DNA of 64,000 bases, from NCBI RefSeq assembly GCF_007991755.1, contig NZ_BJYY01000001.1, forward strand, positions 1 through 64,000, read 5' to 3'. The DNA is from Cellulomonas aerilata (GTDB taxonomy: Bacteria > Actinomycetota > Actinomycetes > Actinomycetales > Cellulomonadaceae). Under the pieces are notes generated by a model. The model did not search any database. It saw nothing but the letters and a program-made list of their open reading frames with translations, and was not told the origin of the DNA. Below are positions 9,116 through 19,427 of this stretch, piece by piece (the stretch's first letter is position 1; every line of letters starts with the position of its first letter). Position numbers and translations under genes: made by a program.

Positions 9116-9355
9116 GTGGAGCTGCCCCTGTCCTGGTCCCTCGTCCTCGTCCTCGCCGGGCTGTGGAACCTGCTCATCTGGCCCCGGTTCCTCGGGCGGA
9201 TCCTCAAGGACCCCCGGTCCCGGGACGCCGGCGGTCGGCCGACCCGGTTCCTGCGCGTGCACGCCGTCCTCATCGGGGTGTCGATGCTCCTCGCGCTCGC
9301 GGTGGGCACCCTGGGGGTCATCGGCCTCGCGCTCGCGGTCGACACCGCGACCTGA
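9116..9355 (+). CDS. SCO4848-family small membrane protein
   Basis: This 79-residue protein has two predicted membrane segments. The first contains [20 protein letters not shown] and the second [20 protein letters not shown]. The [10 protein letters not shown]...F..VHAVL pattern is that of the actinobacterial SCO4848 family, which commonly sits beside purD. Start is the GTG at 9116, giving hydrophobic residues from position 2. The gene is divergent from purD (79 bases apart) and convergent with the GNAT gene. Function is unknown. Confidence 0.8.
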   Translation: MELPLSWSLVLVLAGLWNLLIWPRFLGRILKDPRSRDAGGRPTRFLRVHAVLIGVSMLLALAVGTLGVIGLALAVDTAT

Positions 9356-9386
9356 CCCGGCCGGCGCCGGCGCCGGCGGCGGCGCC

Positions 9387-10022
9387 TCAGCGGACCCGCG
9401 CCTCCAGGCCCGCGCGCACGCCCGGCCACTCGTCGGCGAGGATCGAGAACACCACGGTGTCCCGCCAGGTCCCGTCCGCGCGGGGCTGGTGCCCCCGCAG
9501 CACGCCCTCCCGGGTGGCGCCGAGCCGGGCGATCGCCGCCTGCGAGCGCTCGTTGCGCACGTCGGTCTGGATCTTGACCCGGTGGTACCCGCAGTCCTCG
9601 AACGCGTGCCGCAGCAGCGCGAGCTTGGCGGACGGGTTCACCTGCGTCCCCCAGACCCGCGGGGCGTAGGCGGTCCAGCCCAGGTGCACCCGGCCGAGCG
9701 TCGGGCGGGCGTCGCCCAGGCTGCTCGTGCCGACCAGCGTCCCGGCGGGCCCGGCGTCGCCGTCGTGCGCCAGCGTGACCGCGAAGGGGGCGTGGTCGGG
9801 GAGGGTGAGCAGCCGGCCGACGAACACCGCCATGTCCGCGGCGGTCAGCGGACGTCCGGCCGGACCGCCGCCGTAGCCGGCCCGCCAGACCCGCGGGTCG
9901 TCCAGGGCGGCGAAGAGCGCGGCGGCGTCGTCCGCGACCAGCGGGCGCAGCCGGACGTCGCCGGCGCGCAGGCTGCGCGCGCCCGGCAGCCGCGCCGGAC
10001 GCCACACCTGCGGCTCGCTCAC
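9387..10022 (-). CDS. GNAT-family N-acetyltransferase (RimJ/RimL-like)
   Basis: A 211-residue acetyltransferase of the RimJ/RimL-like GNAT group. It shows [18 protein letters not shown] at the N terminus, [20 protein letters not shown] covering the acetyl-CoA site, and [20 protein letters not shown], the typical motif B/A tail where Asn and Ser side chains support catalysis. The acceptor (protein N terminus, amino acid or small molecule) cannot be told. I use the GTG at 10022, preceded by GAGGGG, rather than the longer frame that runs into purA. It lies 22 bases behind purA on the same strand and is probably cotranscribed with it. Confidence 0.88.
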   Translation of the reverse strand: MSEPQVWRPARLPGARSLRAGDVRLRPLVADDAAALFAALDDPRVWRAGYGGGPAGRPLTAADMAVFVGRLLTLPDHAPFAVTLAHDGDAGPAGTLVGTSSLGDARPTLGRVHLGWTAYAPRVWGTQVNPSAKLALLRHAFEDCGYHRVKIQTDVRNERSQAAIARLGATREGVLRGHQPRADGTWRDTVVFSILADEWPGVRAGLEARVR

Positions 10023-10044
10023 CGGCGACCACCCCTCACGCGGG

Positions 10045-11331
10045 TCAGGAGAGCAGGTCGGTGCGCACGATCGTCGCCTGCCGGTCCGGCCCCACACCGA
10101 CCGACGAGATCCGGGTGCCGGACATCTCCTCCAGCGTGAGCACGTACCGCTGGGCGTTCTTCGGCAGCTCCTCGAACGTCCGGCACTCGCTGATGTCCTC
10201 GGTCCAGCCGTCGAGCTCCTCCAGGACCGGGGTCGCGTGGTGGAAGTCGCTCTGGTCCTGCGGCATCTCGTCGTGCCGGACGCCGTCGACGTCGTAGGCG
10301 ACGCAGACCGGGATCTTCTCCAGGCCCGTCAGCACGTCGAGCTTGGTGAGCACGAGGTCGGTGAGCCCGTTGACCCGGCCCGAGTAGCGGGCGATCACGG
10401 CGTCGTACCAGCCGCAGCGGCGCGGGCGGCCGGTGGTGACCCCGTACTCGCCGCCGGTCGCGCGCAGGTGCTCGCCCATGTCGTCGAGCAGCTCGGTGGG
10501 GAACGGTCCCTCGCCGACCCGCGTGGTGTACGCCTTGATGACCCCGACCACGCGGTCGATCCGCGTCGGCCCCACGCCCGATCCCGTGCACGCCCCGCCC
10601 GCGGTCGCGTTGGAGGACGTGACGAACGGGTAGGTGCCGTGGTCGACGTCGAGCATGGTCGCCTGGCCGCCCTCGAAGAGCACGGTGCGGCCGGCGTCCA
10701 GCGCCTTGTTGAGCTCCAGGGCGGTGTCGCCGACCATCGGCCGGACCCGCTCGGCGAAGCCGAGCAGCTCGTCGACCGTCTCGTCGACCGTGATGGCGCG
10801 GCGGTTGTAGACCTTCACCAGCAGGTGGTTCTTCTGGTCGAGGGCGCCCTCGACCTTCTGCCGCAGGATGTTCTCGTCGAACAGGTCCTGGACGCGCACG
10901 CCCACGCGGTTGATCTTGTCGGCGTAGGTCGGGCCGATGCCGCGGCCGGTCGTGCCGATCCGGCGCTTGCCGAGGAACCGCTCGCTGACCTTGTCCAGCG
11001 TGCGGTTGTACGGCGCGATGAGGTGGGCGTTGCCCGAGATGCGCAGCCGGCTCACGTCCACGCCGCGGGCGATGAGCGCCTCGAGCTCCTGGAACAGCAC
11101 CGCGAGGTCGACCACCACGCCGTTGCCGATCACCGGGACGACGCCGGGCGACAGGATCCCGGACGGCAGCAGGTGCAGGGCGTACTTCTCCCCGCCGACG
11201 ACGACCGTGTGCCCGGCGTTGTTGCCGCCGTTGAACTTCACGACGTAGTCGACCCGCGACCCGAGCTGGTCGGTCGCCTTGCCCTTGCCCTCGTCGCCCC
11301 ACTGCGCTCCGACGACCACGACGGCTGGCAT
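10045..11331 (-). CDS. purA: adenylosuccinate synthetase
   Basis: PurA joins IMP and aspartate with GTP, the first committed step to AMP. The protein begins [21 protein letters not shown], carrying the GDEGKGK phosphate loop, followed by [12 protein letters not shown]. Further family motifs include [14 protein letters not shown] and [14 protein letters not shown]-type sequence ([14 protein letters not shown]). Length is 428 residues, the norm for the family. The ATG at 11331 follows a GGGGAT purine stretch. Near-complete conservation leaves no doubt about function. Confidence 0.98.
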   Translation of the reverse strand: MPAVVVVGAQWGDEGKGKATDQLGSRVDYVVKFNGGNNAGHTVVVGGEKYALHLLPSGILSPGVVPVIGNGVVVDLAVLFQELEALIARGVDVSRLRISGNAHLIAPYNRTLDKVSERFLGKRRIGTTGRGIGPTYADKINRVGVRVQDLFDENILRQKVEGALDQKNHLLVKVYNRRAITVDETVDELLGFAERVRPMVGDTALELNKALDAGRTVLFEGGQATMLDVDHGTYPFVTSSNATAGGACTGSGVGPTRIDRVVGVIKAYTTRVGEGPFPTELLDDMGEHLRATGGEYGVTTGRPRRCGWYDAVIARYSGRVNGLTDLVLTKLDVLTGLEKIPVCVAYDVDGVRHDEMPQDQSDFHHATPVLEELDGWTEDISECRTFEELPKNAQRYVLTLEEMSGTRISSVGVGPDRQATIVRTDLLS

Positions 11332-11489
11332 GCCATCCCCACTCTCATCTGTCCCCAGGCGGCGCGGGCGCGTCCCTGCGTGGCGACGCGCGGGCGACGT
11401 CACGCCCGCGCACGCGGGCGGCAGCCGCCCGGCACCGGGCGCAAGGCTACCGGAGGGGCGCGGGGTCGCCCGGCGCCCTCCGCCAGGCG

Positions 11490-11942
11490 TCAGCGCAGCG
11501 CGCCGACCTCGTGCGGGGAGGTCCCGGAGTCGGTGAGGAACGTCCGGCACCGCTGCGCCTCGTCGGTCTCGCCGATCGCCTCGGCGGCCTCCGCCAGGGC
11601 GAGCAGCGCGCGCAGGAACCCCTGGTTCGGCTCGTGGGACGCCGGGATCGGACCCTGCCCGCGCCACCCGGCGCGCCGCAGGGTGTCCAGGCCGCGGTGG
11701 TACCCCGTCCGCGCGAACGCGTACGCCGCGACCGGGTCGGACGGGTGCGTGCCGTGGCCGGCGAGCGCCTGCTCGGCGAGCAGCGCCCAGACGTACGACG
11801 ACGCCGGCGCCCGGCGGACCGCCTCGCGCAGGTCGGTGCCGTCCGCCAGAGCCGCGCGCACGACGGCGTCCGGGTGGTCGGCGGGCAGCAGCGTCGGGGC
11901 AGGGCCGCCGAGCAGGTTCGGGTTCGGGAGGTCGTGGCTCAC
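11490..11942 (-). CDS. DUF3151 family protein
   Basis: A 150-residue soluble protein matching the actinobacterial DUF3151 family: [12 protein letters not shown] at the start, [13 protein letters not shown] in the middle, then [20 protein letters not shown] and [20 protein letters not shown]. The helical repeats and the conserved Trp and Arg residues resemble a small TPR-like bundle. It is often found next to purA and fba in this phylum. Start is the GTG at 11942. No function is known. Confidence 0.85.
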   Translation of the reverse strand: MSHDLPNPNLLGGPAPTLLPADHPDAVVRAALADGTDLREAVRRAPASSYVWALLAEQALAGHGTHPSDPVAAYAFARTGYHRGLDTLRRAGWRGQGPIPASHEPNQGFLRALLALAEAAEAIGETDEAQRCRTFLTDSGTSPHEVGALR

Positions 11943-12113
11943 CGGGCCATTGTGGTCCCCCGCCGGCCGCCGGCGCCCCGGCGCCCGCCTCGGCATGCGG
12001 CCCGCGGACCGCGTGGATACAGTCGGACGGCTCCTCGGGACGGGCCGATCCAGGTCCCCCGGCGAGCCACCCGGCCGCGGACCGCCGCGGCGCACCTGAC
12101 CGCTCGGAGCCCG

Positions 12114-12488
12114 ATGATCGAGATCGCCACGTCCCCCTCGACGACGACCCTCGTCGTCGCCGGGGACCTGGACCTCGTCGAGCGCGACCAGTTCCCCGAG
12201 GTCACCGCGCGTGTGACCGGTCTGCGCAGGCAGCTGCTGGTCATCGACATGTGCCGGGTCTCGTTCATGGACTCCACCGGCGCCGCGTTCCTCATCTCGC
12301 TCGCGGACTCCTCCCGCCGCCGCGGCGGGGCCACCGTGCTGCGCAACCCCGACGCGCGCGACCTGTTCGTGCTCGAGATCTGCGGCGCGCTGGACCTCTT
12401 CCGCATCGACACCGCGCACCGCTGCGAGCCGGCGACGCCGCCCAGCGGGTTCCGTCACCCCGTCGCGGACGAGGTCGCCCCCGGCTGA
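12114..12488 (+). CDS. STAS-domain anti-sigma factor antagonist
   Basis: A 124-residue STAS protein. The core [20 protein letters not shown] contains D-S-T-G; in RsbV/SpoIIAA homologues the serine after that Asp is phosphorylated by the partner anti-sigma kinase. Unphosphorylated antagonist traps the anti-sigma factor and frees the sigma factor. About 25 residues follow the STAS fold, ending in a Pro/Glu-rich tail. It is convergent with the PP2C/ATPase gene, 46 bases away, and probably a substrate of it. The ATG at 12114 is the first start giving the family N terminus; the longer upstream frame has no family match. Confidence 0.88.
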   Translation: MIEIATSPSTTTLVVAGDLDLVERDQFPEVTARVTGLRRQLLVIDMCRVSFMDSTGAAFLISLADSSRRRGGATVLRNPDARDLFVLEICGALDLFRIDTAHRCEPATPPSGFRHPVADEVAPG

Positions 12489-12534
12489 CGGGGTGACCGC
12501 CGGTCGGTCCCGCCGGTCAGCACGGTGCCGCCGG

Positions 12535-14691
12535 TCAGCGCCGGCGGACGGGGCGCACGTGCGCCCAGACGAGCTTGCCGGTGCCGCTGGCGTGCCAGCC
12601 CCAGTCGGCCAGACGCTCGACGATCTGCATGCCGTAGCCGCCGACCGCGTCGGCGTGCCCCTCGGTCGGCACGGGCGGCGCGGGGTTGGCCTCCTCGACC
12701 TCGATCCGCAGGCCGTCACCGCGGTCGGCGAGCCGCAGGGCGACGTCCCCCCAGCCATGCAGGACGGCGTTCGCGACGAGCTCGGACACCACGAGCTCCG
12801 CGGCGGGGGCGTCCGGGAAGTCCCAGGCGTGGCACGTGCGCAGCACGGCGTGCCGGGCGCGGGCGATGGACGCCGCCTCGTTCGGCAGCAGCCACCGGCG
12901 CTGGCGGCGCTCCTGGTCGCCCGGCGCGAGGGACTCGCCGCCCGGGTCCGGCACGCGCACCACGACGACCGCCAGGTCGTCCTCCGGGGCGTCGCCGAAC
13001 CGGGCCAGCAGCTGCTCGCCGATCCCGGCCGCGTCCGTCGCGCTCAGCTCGGCGCAGGCGGCCTCCAGCGCCTCCATGCCGTCCCGCAGGGACCGGTCGC
13101 GCCGCTCGACCAGCCCGTCGGTGTAGAACACCAGCACGTCGCCGGGCAGCAGCCGTTCCCGGCGTGAGGTCCGGGCGGTGCCCCCGTACCCCACCAGCAG
13201 CCCCAGCGCCCCCGTGAGCGGCTGCACGCCCGACGGGCGCACGAGCATCGGGGGCAGGTGACCCGCGCGCGAGTACTCCAGGTCCCAGCCGTCGCCCGTC
13301 CGGGTGAGGGTGGTCAGCACCAGGCTCGCCGCCCGCGGGATGCGCATGCCCACGACGAGCTGGTCCACCCGCTGCAGGACGCGCCCGGGGCTGGGCTGGT
13401 CGAACGCGTACGCGCGCACCACGGACCGCAGCTGGCCCATCGACGCCGCTGCCTCCACGTCGTGCCCGACGACGTCCCCCACCACGACGACGACGACGCC
13501 CGGGTTCACCTGCAGGACGTCGTACCAGTCGCCGCCCACCTGCGCGTGCGCGGCGCTGGGCGCGTAGTGGCTCCAGACGTCGAGCCCGTCGACCTCCGCC
13601 TGCACGGGCAGCATGGCGCGCTGCAGCGCCTGGGCGATGTGGTGCTCGCGCGCGTGCAGCCGCTGGTTCTCCACGGCCATGCCCACGCGCCGTGCGGTCA
13701 GGTGCAGCACCGTCCGGACGCTCTCCGCCGGCCCGGGCACACCGGCCACCTCGGCGGGCAGCACGACCACGAGCAGCCCGAGCACCCGCTCCCGGCCGTC
13801 CACCGGCAGGACGGTCACCCGGTCGACCGGCACGGACGTCCCCGCCAGCCGCTCGCGCAGGTGCCGGACGAGCCACCCCGCCGCCGACCGGGGCGGCAGG
13901 TCGGCGTCCAGCGCGAGCTCCAGCGGGCCGGTCAGCGTCCCGTCCAGGAGCTGCTGGACCGGGTCCGGCGCGGCGTCGACGGCCGAGTGCGCCTCGGCCA
14001 GGTCCAGCGCCTGCTCGTGCACCGTCGTGCGTGGCGCGGGACCGTGCCGGCGGGCCCGCGCGGGGGCGACGTCGCCGACCTCGACGTCCTCGGCCGGTCG
14101 CAGGCCGCCGTCGTCGAGGAAGAAGCCCGCCCACGTGACGACGTCCTGCATGAGGAGGTCTGCGATGGCGGTCAGCGTGCGCGCACCGTCGCCGTCCGCC
14201 AGCAGCTCCGACACCCGCGCGACGATCCCCAGCCCGGTGCCTCGCCGCCGCCCGGGCACGACGTCGCCCGGGACGCGCCCGGGGGCGTCGACGCTGTCGG
14301 TGACGTCGGTGTGCACGTCGATCCAGTGCGTGAGCCGCCCGGCGTCGTCGCGCACCGGGCTGACCGCGACGTGGTTCCAGGACGTGCTGCCGTCCCGGCG
14401 GTAGCACAGCAGCGTGACGACCTCGGAGCGACCCTCGCCGCGCGCCCGCGCCAGCCGGCGCACCTGGACCGGGTCGGTCCCCGGGCCGTGGAGCAGCCCG
14501 ACCCCACGCCCCACCGCCTCCGGGCCGGGGTACCCGGTGGCCCGGGTGAAAGCCCCGTTCACCCACGCGATCACCGGCTCGGGGACGGCGGCGGCGCTGA
14601 TCACCACGGCGGCGTCGCTGTCGCGCAGGGCGCGAGCGGCGAGGTCGCCCGCGTCGTCGGAGGTCGGACCGGAGGCGGCAGAATTGACCAC
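12535..14691 (-). CDS. PAS-GAF-PP2C phosphatase with C-terminal RsbW-type ATPase domain
   Basis: A 718-residue multidomain regulator. Residues 20-130 form a PAS/LOV-like sensor ending HWIDVHTDVT; its flavin Cys motif is absent. Residues 150-340 look GAF-like. A SpoIIE-type PP2C domain follows with QRAMLP, GGDWYDV, GDVVGHDVEAA and the late acid pair in EDDLAVVVV. The last 130 residues are an anti-sigma-type HATPase: ELVVSELVANAVLHGWGD (N box) and GYGMQIVERLADWGW (G box). Thus phosphatase and putative kinase sit on one chain, flanked by two STAS genes. The GTG at 14691 follows GGAGG by six bases. It should set the phosphorylation state of the antagonists in response to a signal bound by the PAS or GAF region. 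Confidence 0.92.
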   Translation of the reverse strand: MVNSAASGPTSDDAGDLAARALRDSDAAVVISAAAVPEPVIAWVNGAFTRATGYPGPEAVGRGVGLLHGPGTDPVQVRRLARARGEGRSEVVTLLCYRRDGSTSWNHVAVSPVRDDAGRLTHWIDVHTDVTDSVDAPGRVPGDVVPGRRRGTGLGIVARVSELLADGDGARTLTAIADLLMQDVVTWAGFFLDDGGLRPAEDVEVGDVAPARARRHGPAPRTTVHEQALDLAEAHSAVDAAPDPVQQLLDGTLTGPLELALDADLPPRSAAGWLVRHLRERLAGTSVPVDRVTVLPVDGRERVLGLLVVVLPAEVAGVPGPAESVRTVLHLTARRVGMAVENQRLHAREHHIAQALQRAMLPVQAEVDGLDVWSHYAPSAAHAQVGGDWYDVLQVNPGVVVVVVGDVVGHDVEAAASMGQLRSVVRAYAFDQPSPGRVLQRVDQLVVGMRIPRAASLVLTTLTRTGDGWDLEYSRAGHLPPMLVRPSGVQPLTGALGLLVGYGGTARTSRRERLLPGDVLVFYTDGLVERRDRSLRDGMEALEAACAELSATDAAGIGEQLLARFGDAPEDDLAVVVVRVPDPGGESLAPGDQERRQRRWLLPNEAASIARARHAVLRTCHAWDFPDAPAAELVVSELVANAVLHGWGDVALRLADRGDGLRIEVEEANPAPPVPTEGHADAVGGYGMQIVERLADWGWHASGTGKLVWAHVRPVRRR

Positions 14692-14786
14692 GATCGCCTC
14701 CGATCGTCTAGCGTTCGATGAGATCCACGAGCGAACGCGTCCGCGTGAGCCGCGGCACGCGGTCGGCCCCGCCCAGAAGGAGCATT

Positions 14787-15224
14787 GTGCGAGACGGTAA
14801 CAGCCCGACGGACGCCGACCCCACGGCGGGAGCCTCGTCGTCCGGCACCGCGAACGGGCAGGTCCCCACGGCAGCGGAGCCCGGGTCGGTGCACGTCATC
14901 CTCGGTGCCGAGCGGACCCGGATCGTGCTGTCCGGCGAGGTGGACGCCGATCTCGGCGCCGACCTGCAGGAGGCCACGGCCGAGGCCGAGCGTGCCGGCC
15001 TGCCGATCGAGGTCGACGCGCACCACGTGACCTTCATGGACTCGTCCGGCGTCGCATTCCTGGCCCGGCTCTCCACCCGCAGCCCGTCCCGGGTGCGGCT
15101 GATCCGGGTCCCGCCGACCGTCCGGTTCCTGCTCGAGGTGACCCGGATCGGCGAGCTGCTCGACGTCGTCGACGGCGACCCCGGCTTCGACCCGGCGACC
15201 CCGGACGGACCCGCCACGGCCTGA
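14787..15224 (+). CDS. STAS-domain anti-sigma factor antagonist
   Basis: A 145-residue STAS protein with about 32 low-complexity Ser/Thr/Ala residues before the domain. The core PIEVDAHHVTFMDSSGVAFL holds the D-S-S-G phospho-acceptor motif. GTG at 14787 is preferred over the earlier frame start because AGAAGGAG lies six bases before it. It is divergent from the PP2C/ATPase gene, with 95 bases between starts, so the two may share control. With the other STAS gene it makes two candidate substrates for one phosphatase/ATPase protein. The gene ends just before a strong hairpin. Confidence 0.88.
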   Translation: MRDGNSPTDADPTAGASSSGTANGQVPTAAEPGSVHVILGAERTRIVLSGEVDADLGADLQEATAEAERAGLPIEVDAHHVTFMDSSGVAFLARLSTRSPSRVRLIRVPPTVRFLLEVTRIGELLDVVDGDPGFDPATPDGPATA

Positions 15225-15243
15225 CCGGCACCCCCGGCATGAC

Positions 15244-15274
15244 GAAGGCCCCCACGGCGACCGTGGGGGCCTTC
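15244..15274. terminator. bidirectional hairpin terminator
   Basis: A perfect 14-bp stem (GAAGGCCCCCACGG and its complement) with a CGA loop lies between the convergent STAS and fba genes, 20 and 16 bases from their stop codons. The flanks are not clearly U-rich on either strand, but symmetry and placement fit termination of both genes. Confidence 0.85.
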
Positions 15275-15289
15275 CTCGTGCGTGGCAGG

Positions 15290-16312
<1,023 letters not shown>

Positions 16313-16417
16313 CGACGATCTCCTGCACGTGAGTAGTGGTGGGGCTTTCCTCGGAAGTCTGGCACGTCCCGCACACCGCACGCCGCGCGGGCCGGGGGCG
16401 CCGGGCCGGTCGCCGGC

Positions 16418-16477
16418 GGGTCCGGTGCGTGCCGGGTGCCGGTCGTCGACGGGTCCGGTGCGTGCCGGGTGCCGGTC
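16418..16477. repeat. 27-bp perfect direct repeat, 33-bp period
   Basis: GGGTCCGGTGCGTGCCGGGT plus seven further bases occurs twice without mismatch, at 16418-16444 and 16451-16477. The second copy reaches into the stop codon region of the RNA methyltransferase gene. It lies in the 163-base gap between that gene and fba, which otherwise shows nothing but GC-rich low-complexity sequence. Confidence 0.9.
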
Positions 16478-17159
16478 AGTCCGAGGGCGGCGGCCCGGCG
16501 TGCTGCCCGATCCAGGCGTGCATCGCGATCGCGGCGGCGGCACCGGCGTTGATGGACCGCGTCGACCCGAACTGCGCGATGTGCAGGACGTCGCGCGCCC
16601 CGGCCCGGGCGGCGTCGGACAGGCCCACGCTCTCCTGGCCGAACAGCAGCACGCACGCCCGGGGCAGCGGGTAGCCCTCCAGGGGGACGGAGCCGGGCAG
16701 GTTGTCGACGCCGAGCACCGGCAGCCCCGCCGAGTCCGCCCACGCGAGGAGGTCCTCGACCCGGGGGTGGTGGCGCAGGTGCTGGTAGCGGTCGGTGACC
16801 ATGGCCCCGCGCCGGTTCCAGCGCCGCCGGCCCACCACGTGCACCTCAGCGGCAGCGAACGCGTTCGCCGTGCGCACCACCGACCCGATGTTCAGGTCGT
16901 GCGCCCAGTTCTCCACCGCGACGTGGAACGGGTGCCGGCGGGTGTCCAGGTCGGCGACGACCGCCTCCACCGTCCAGTACCGGTACCGGTCCACGACGTT
17001 GCGCCGGTCCCCCGCGGCCAGCAGCTCGGGGTCCAGGCGCGGGTCGTCGGGCCACGCCGACGGGCCCCCCGGCCAGGGGCCGACGCCGACCTCGGCGTCC
17101 GCGTCCACCGGTCGACGCGGGCCCGGCGGCTCGACCGGCTCGTCCTCGGGTGCGTGCAC
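16476..17159 (-). CDS. TrmH/SpoU-family RNA 2'-O-methyltransferase
   Basis: A SPOUT-class methyltransferase of 227 residues. The three trefoil-knot motifs are clear: HDLNIGSVVRTANAF, LLFGQESVGLSD and FGSTRSINAGAAAAIAMHAW. These bind S-adenosylmethionine and place the catalytic Arg and Asn. The first 70 residues are acidic and Pro-rich. The RNA target (tRNA or rRNA) cannot be assigned. Start is uncertain; I use the GTG at 17159, since the frame further up reads into promoter-like DNA and has an unlikely basic composition. It is divergent from the DedA gene. Confidence 0.88.
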   Translation of the reverse strand: MHAPEDEPVEPPGPRRPVDADAEVGVGPWPGGPSAWPDDPRLDPELLAAGDRRNVVDRYRYWTVEAVVADLDTRRHPFHVAVENWAHDLNIGSVVRTANAFAAAEVHVVGRRRWNRRGAMVTDRYQHLRHHPRVEDLLAWADSAGLPVLGVDNLPGSVPLEGYPLPRACVLLFGQESVGLSDAARAGARDVLHIAQFGSTRSINAGAAAAIAMHAWIGQHAGPPPSD

Positions 17160-17296
17160 GACGCCCGATCCTGCCGCACGCGGCCGCCGCGCCGTCGTCG
17201 TGCGCCGTGCCACGCGGCTCCGGTCAGGGCTCTGCGCACGGGTCCCGCACACGCCTGCCACAGGCGCCGCGCAGCCACCCCCGTACCCTGGGGCGC

Positions 17297-18028
17297 GTGA
17301 TCGACACGACTGCGCTCGCGGCCTCCCTGCCCATGGCCGGCCCGCTGGCGACCCTCGGGCCCGACTTCCTGGACGCGGAGTACCTCATCGGCCGCTTCGG
17401 CGGCTTCGCCCTGCTGGGCATCGTCCTGGTGGTCTTCGTCGAGACCGGGCTGCTGTTCCCGTTCCTGCCCGGGGACTCGCTGCTGTTCACCGCCGGGATG
17501 CTGGTGGCGCAGGACGAGATCCAGGTCCCGCTGTGGGCGCTGTGCCTGGCGCTCTTCGCCGCGGCGTTCCTCGGCGACCAGCTGGCCTACCTGATCGGCC
17601 GCAAGGCGGGCCCGCGGCTGTTCAACCGGCCGGACTCGCGGTTCTTCAAGCAGAAGTACATCGACGACACGCACGCCTACTTCGACCGGTACGGCGGCCG
17701 GACGATCATCGTCGCCCGCTTCATCCCGTTCGTGCGGACCTACGCGCCCGTCGTCGCCGGCGTCGGCGCCATGCGGTACCGGACCTTCGTCAGCTACAAC
17801 GTCATCGGGGCGCTGCTGTGGGGGGTGGGCGTCACGGTCCTGGGGTTCTTCCTGGGTCAGATCGAGTTCGTGCGCACCAACATCGAGGCGATCCTGATCC
17901 TCATCGTCGGGCTGTCCCTGGTCCCGGTCGCGATCGAGCTGCTGCGGGCCCGCAGCAACCGGCGCCGGACCGACTACGACGAGGCGCACGAGCGCGCCCG
18001 CGTCCAGCGCGAGGACGTCGAGGGATGA
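17297..18028 (+). CDS. DedA/VTT-family membrane protein
   Basis: A 243-residue membrane protein of the DedA (SNARE-associated/VTT) family. Diagnostic segments are FVETGLLFPFLPGDSLLF, LGDQLAYLIGRKAG, FDRYGGRTIIVARFIPFVRTY and a final long membrane helix before a basic cytoplasmic tail. The F.[PG]GE/D-type re-entrant loop and the RFIPFVR motif carry residues needed in known DedA proteins. Members act as lipid scramblases or flippases, such as for undecaprenyl phosphate. GTG at 17297 is the start. Its stop overlaps the HAD gene in ATGA. Confidence 0.92.
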   Translation: MIDTTALAASLPMAGPLATLGPDFLDAEYLIGRFGGFALLGIVLVVFVETGLLFPFLPGDSLLFTAGMLVAQDEIQVPLWALCLALFAAAFLGDQLAYLIGRKAGPRLFNRPDSRFFKQKYIDDTHAYFDRYGGRTIIVARFIPFVRTYAPVVAGVGAMRYRTFVSYNVIGALLWGVGVTVLGFFLGQIEFVRTNIEAILILIVGLSLVPVAIELLRARSNRRRTDYDEAHERARVQREDVEG

Positions 18029-18813
18029 GCCCGGCCGCCGAGCCCCGGGAGATCCACAGCTGGCTGTCCGACATGGACGGCGTGCTCGTCCACGAGGGGT
18101 ACGCGATCCCGGGCGCCGCCGAGTTCCTCACGGCGCTGCGCGACCGGGGCCGGCCGTTCCTCATCCTGACGAACAACTCGATCTTCACCCCGCGCGACCT
18201 GCGGGCCCGGCTCGCCGCCAGCGGCCTGGAGGTGCCCGAGGAGGCGATCTGGACCTCCGCGCTCGCGACGGCGAAGTTCCTCGCCGACCAGGTCCCGCAC
18301 GGCAGCGCCTACGTGATCGGGGAGGCCGGTCTCACCACCGCGCTCTACGAGGCCGGCTACACGCTGACGGACACGGACCCGGACTACGTCGTGCTGGGCG
18401 AGACCCGGACCTACTCGTTCGAGGCGATCACCAAGGCCATCCGCCTCATCCAGGGCGGCGCGCGGTTCATCGCCACCAACCCGGACGCGACCGGGCCCAG
18501 CAAGGAGGGCGACCTGCCGGCCACCGGCGCGGTCGCCGCGCTCATCACCCGGGCGACCGGGCGTGAGCCGTACTTCGTCGGCAAGCCGAACCCGATGATG
18601 TTCAGGTCCGCGCTGAACCGGATCGACGCGCACTCCGAGCACACCGCGATGGTCGGTGACCGGATGGACACCGACATCGTCGCCGGGATCGAGGCCGGGC
18701 TGACGACGTACCTCGTGCTGACGGGGTCCACCCGGGCCGGCGACGTGGACCGGTTCCCGTTCCGCCCGGCGCACGTCGTCGACTCGGTCGCGGACCTCGT
18801 CGGCCGGGTCTAG
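18025..18813 (+). CDS. HAD-IIA family sugar/nucleotide phosphatase (NagD-like)
   Basis: A 262-residue haloacid dehalogenase phosphatase. Motif I is SDMDGVLVHEG with both catalytic Asp residues, motif II LILTNNS, motif III GKPNPMMF and motif IV MVGDRMDTDIVAG. The C2-type cap between motifs II and III places it in subclass IIA with NagD and p-nitrophenyl phosphatases. The likely substrate is a phosphorylated nucleotide or sugar; no more can be said. ATGA overlap with the DedA gene implies coupled translation and perhaps a joint role in dephosphorylation of a lipid-linked or sugar phosphate. Stop at 18813 is convergent with pyrE. Confidence 0.9.
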   Translation: MSPAAEPREIHSWLSDMDGVLVHEGYAIPGAAEFLTALRDRGRPFLILTNNSIFTPRDLRARLAASGLEVPEEAIWTSALATAKFLADQVPHGSAYVIGEAGLTTALYEAGYTLTDTDPDYVVLGETRTYSFEAITKAIRLIQGGARFIATNPDATGPSKEGDLPATGAVAALITRATGREPYFVGKPNPMMFRSALNRIDAHSEHTAMVGDRMDTDIVAGIEAGLTTYLVLTGSTRAGDVDRFPFRPAHVVDSVADLVGRV

Positions 18814-18838
18814 CCGCCGACCCGCGGACCCGCCGGGT

Positions 18839-19417
18839 CTACAGGCCGAGGTCCGCCAGGTCGAACAGGTAGTGGTACGGGACGCCGAGGGCGCTGATGC
18901 GCTCGGCGGCGCCGGTCGCGCGGTCGACGATCACCGCGACGGCGACCACCTCCGCGCCGGCCTCCCGGGCCGCCTCCACGGCCGCGATCGGCGAGGAGCC
19001 GGTCGTGCTGGTGTCCTCCAGGACCACCACGCGCCGACCGGCGATGTCCGGGCCCTCCACGCGGCGCTGCATGCCGTGGGCCTTGGCCTCCTTGCGGACG
19101 ACGAACGCGTCGAGGTCCTGCCCGCGTGACGCGGCGGCGTGCAGCAGCGCGGTCGCGACCGGGTCCGCCCCGAGCGTGAGCCCGCCGACGGCGTCGACCT
19201 CGGCGGTGCCGAACCCGAGCTCCTCGAGGTGGTCGAGCAGCACGTGCCCGACCAGCGGCGCCGCCCGGTGGTGCAGCGTGACCCGACGCAGGTCGACGTA
19301 GTAGTCGGCCTGCGCCCCGGAGGACAGGGTGACCCGCCCCCGCACGACGGCGAGCTCGCGGATCAGGTCGCGCAGCTGCTCACGGGGGGTCGGGGACAGG
19401 GCGGAGGTGTCGGTCAC
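18839..19417 (-). CDS. pyrE: orotate phosphoribosyltransferase
   Basis: PyrE converts orotate and PRPP to OMP in pyrimidine synthesis. The 192-residue protein shows FVVRKEAKAHGMQRRVEGPD, the flexible catalytic loop with its Lys pair, and the PRPP-binding motif VVVLEDTSTTGSSPIAA. The usual family motif is EDV.TTG; here the second position is Thr-Ser-Thr. LSSGAQADYYVDLRR near the N terminus binds orotate. The GTG at 19417 is the start, ten bases behind the SDR stop, so it is probably cotranscribed with that gene. Confidence 0.95.
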   Translation of the reverse strand: MTDTSALSPTPREQLRDLIRELAVVRGRVTLSSGAQADYYVDLRRVTLHHRAAPLVGHVLLDHLEELGFGTAEVDAVGGLTLGADPVATALLHAAASRGQDLDAFVVRKEAKAHGMQRRVEGPDIAGRRVVVLEDTSTTGSSPIAAVEAAREAGAEVVAVAVIVDRATGAAERISALGVPYHYLFDLADLGL

Positions 19418-19427
19418 CCGGACGAGG

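Noticed and set aside
12535-14691. LOV photoreceptor in the PAS domain of the PP2C protein
   Set aside because: The flavin-binding G-x-N-C-R-F-L motif with its reactive Cys is absent, so a light-sensing flavin adduct is not supported.
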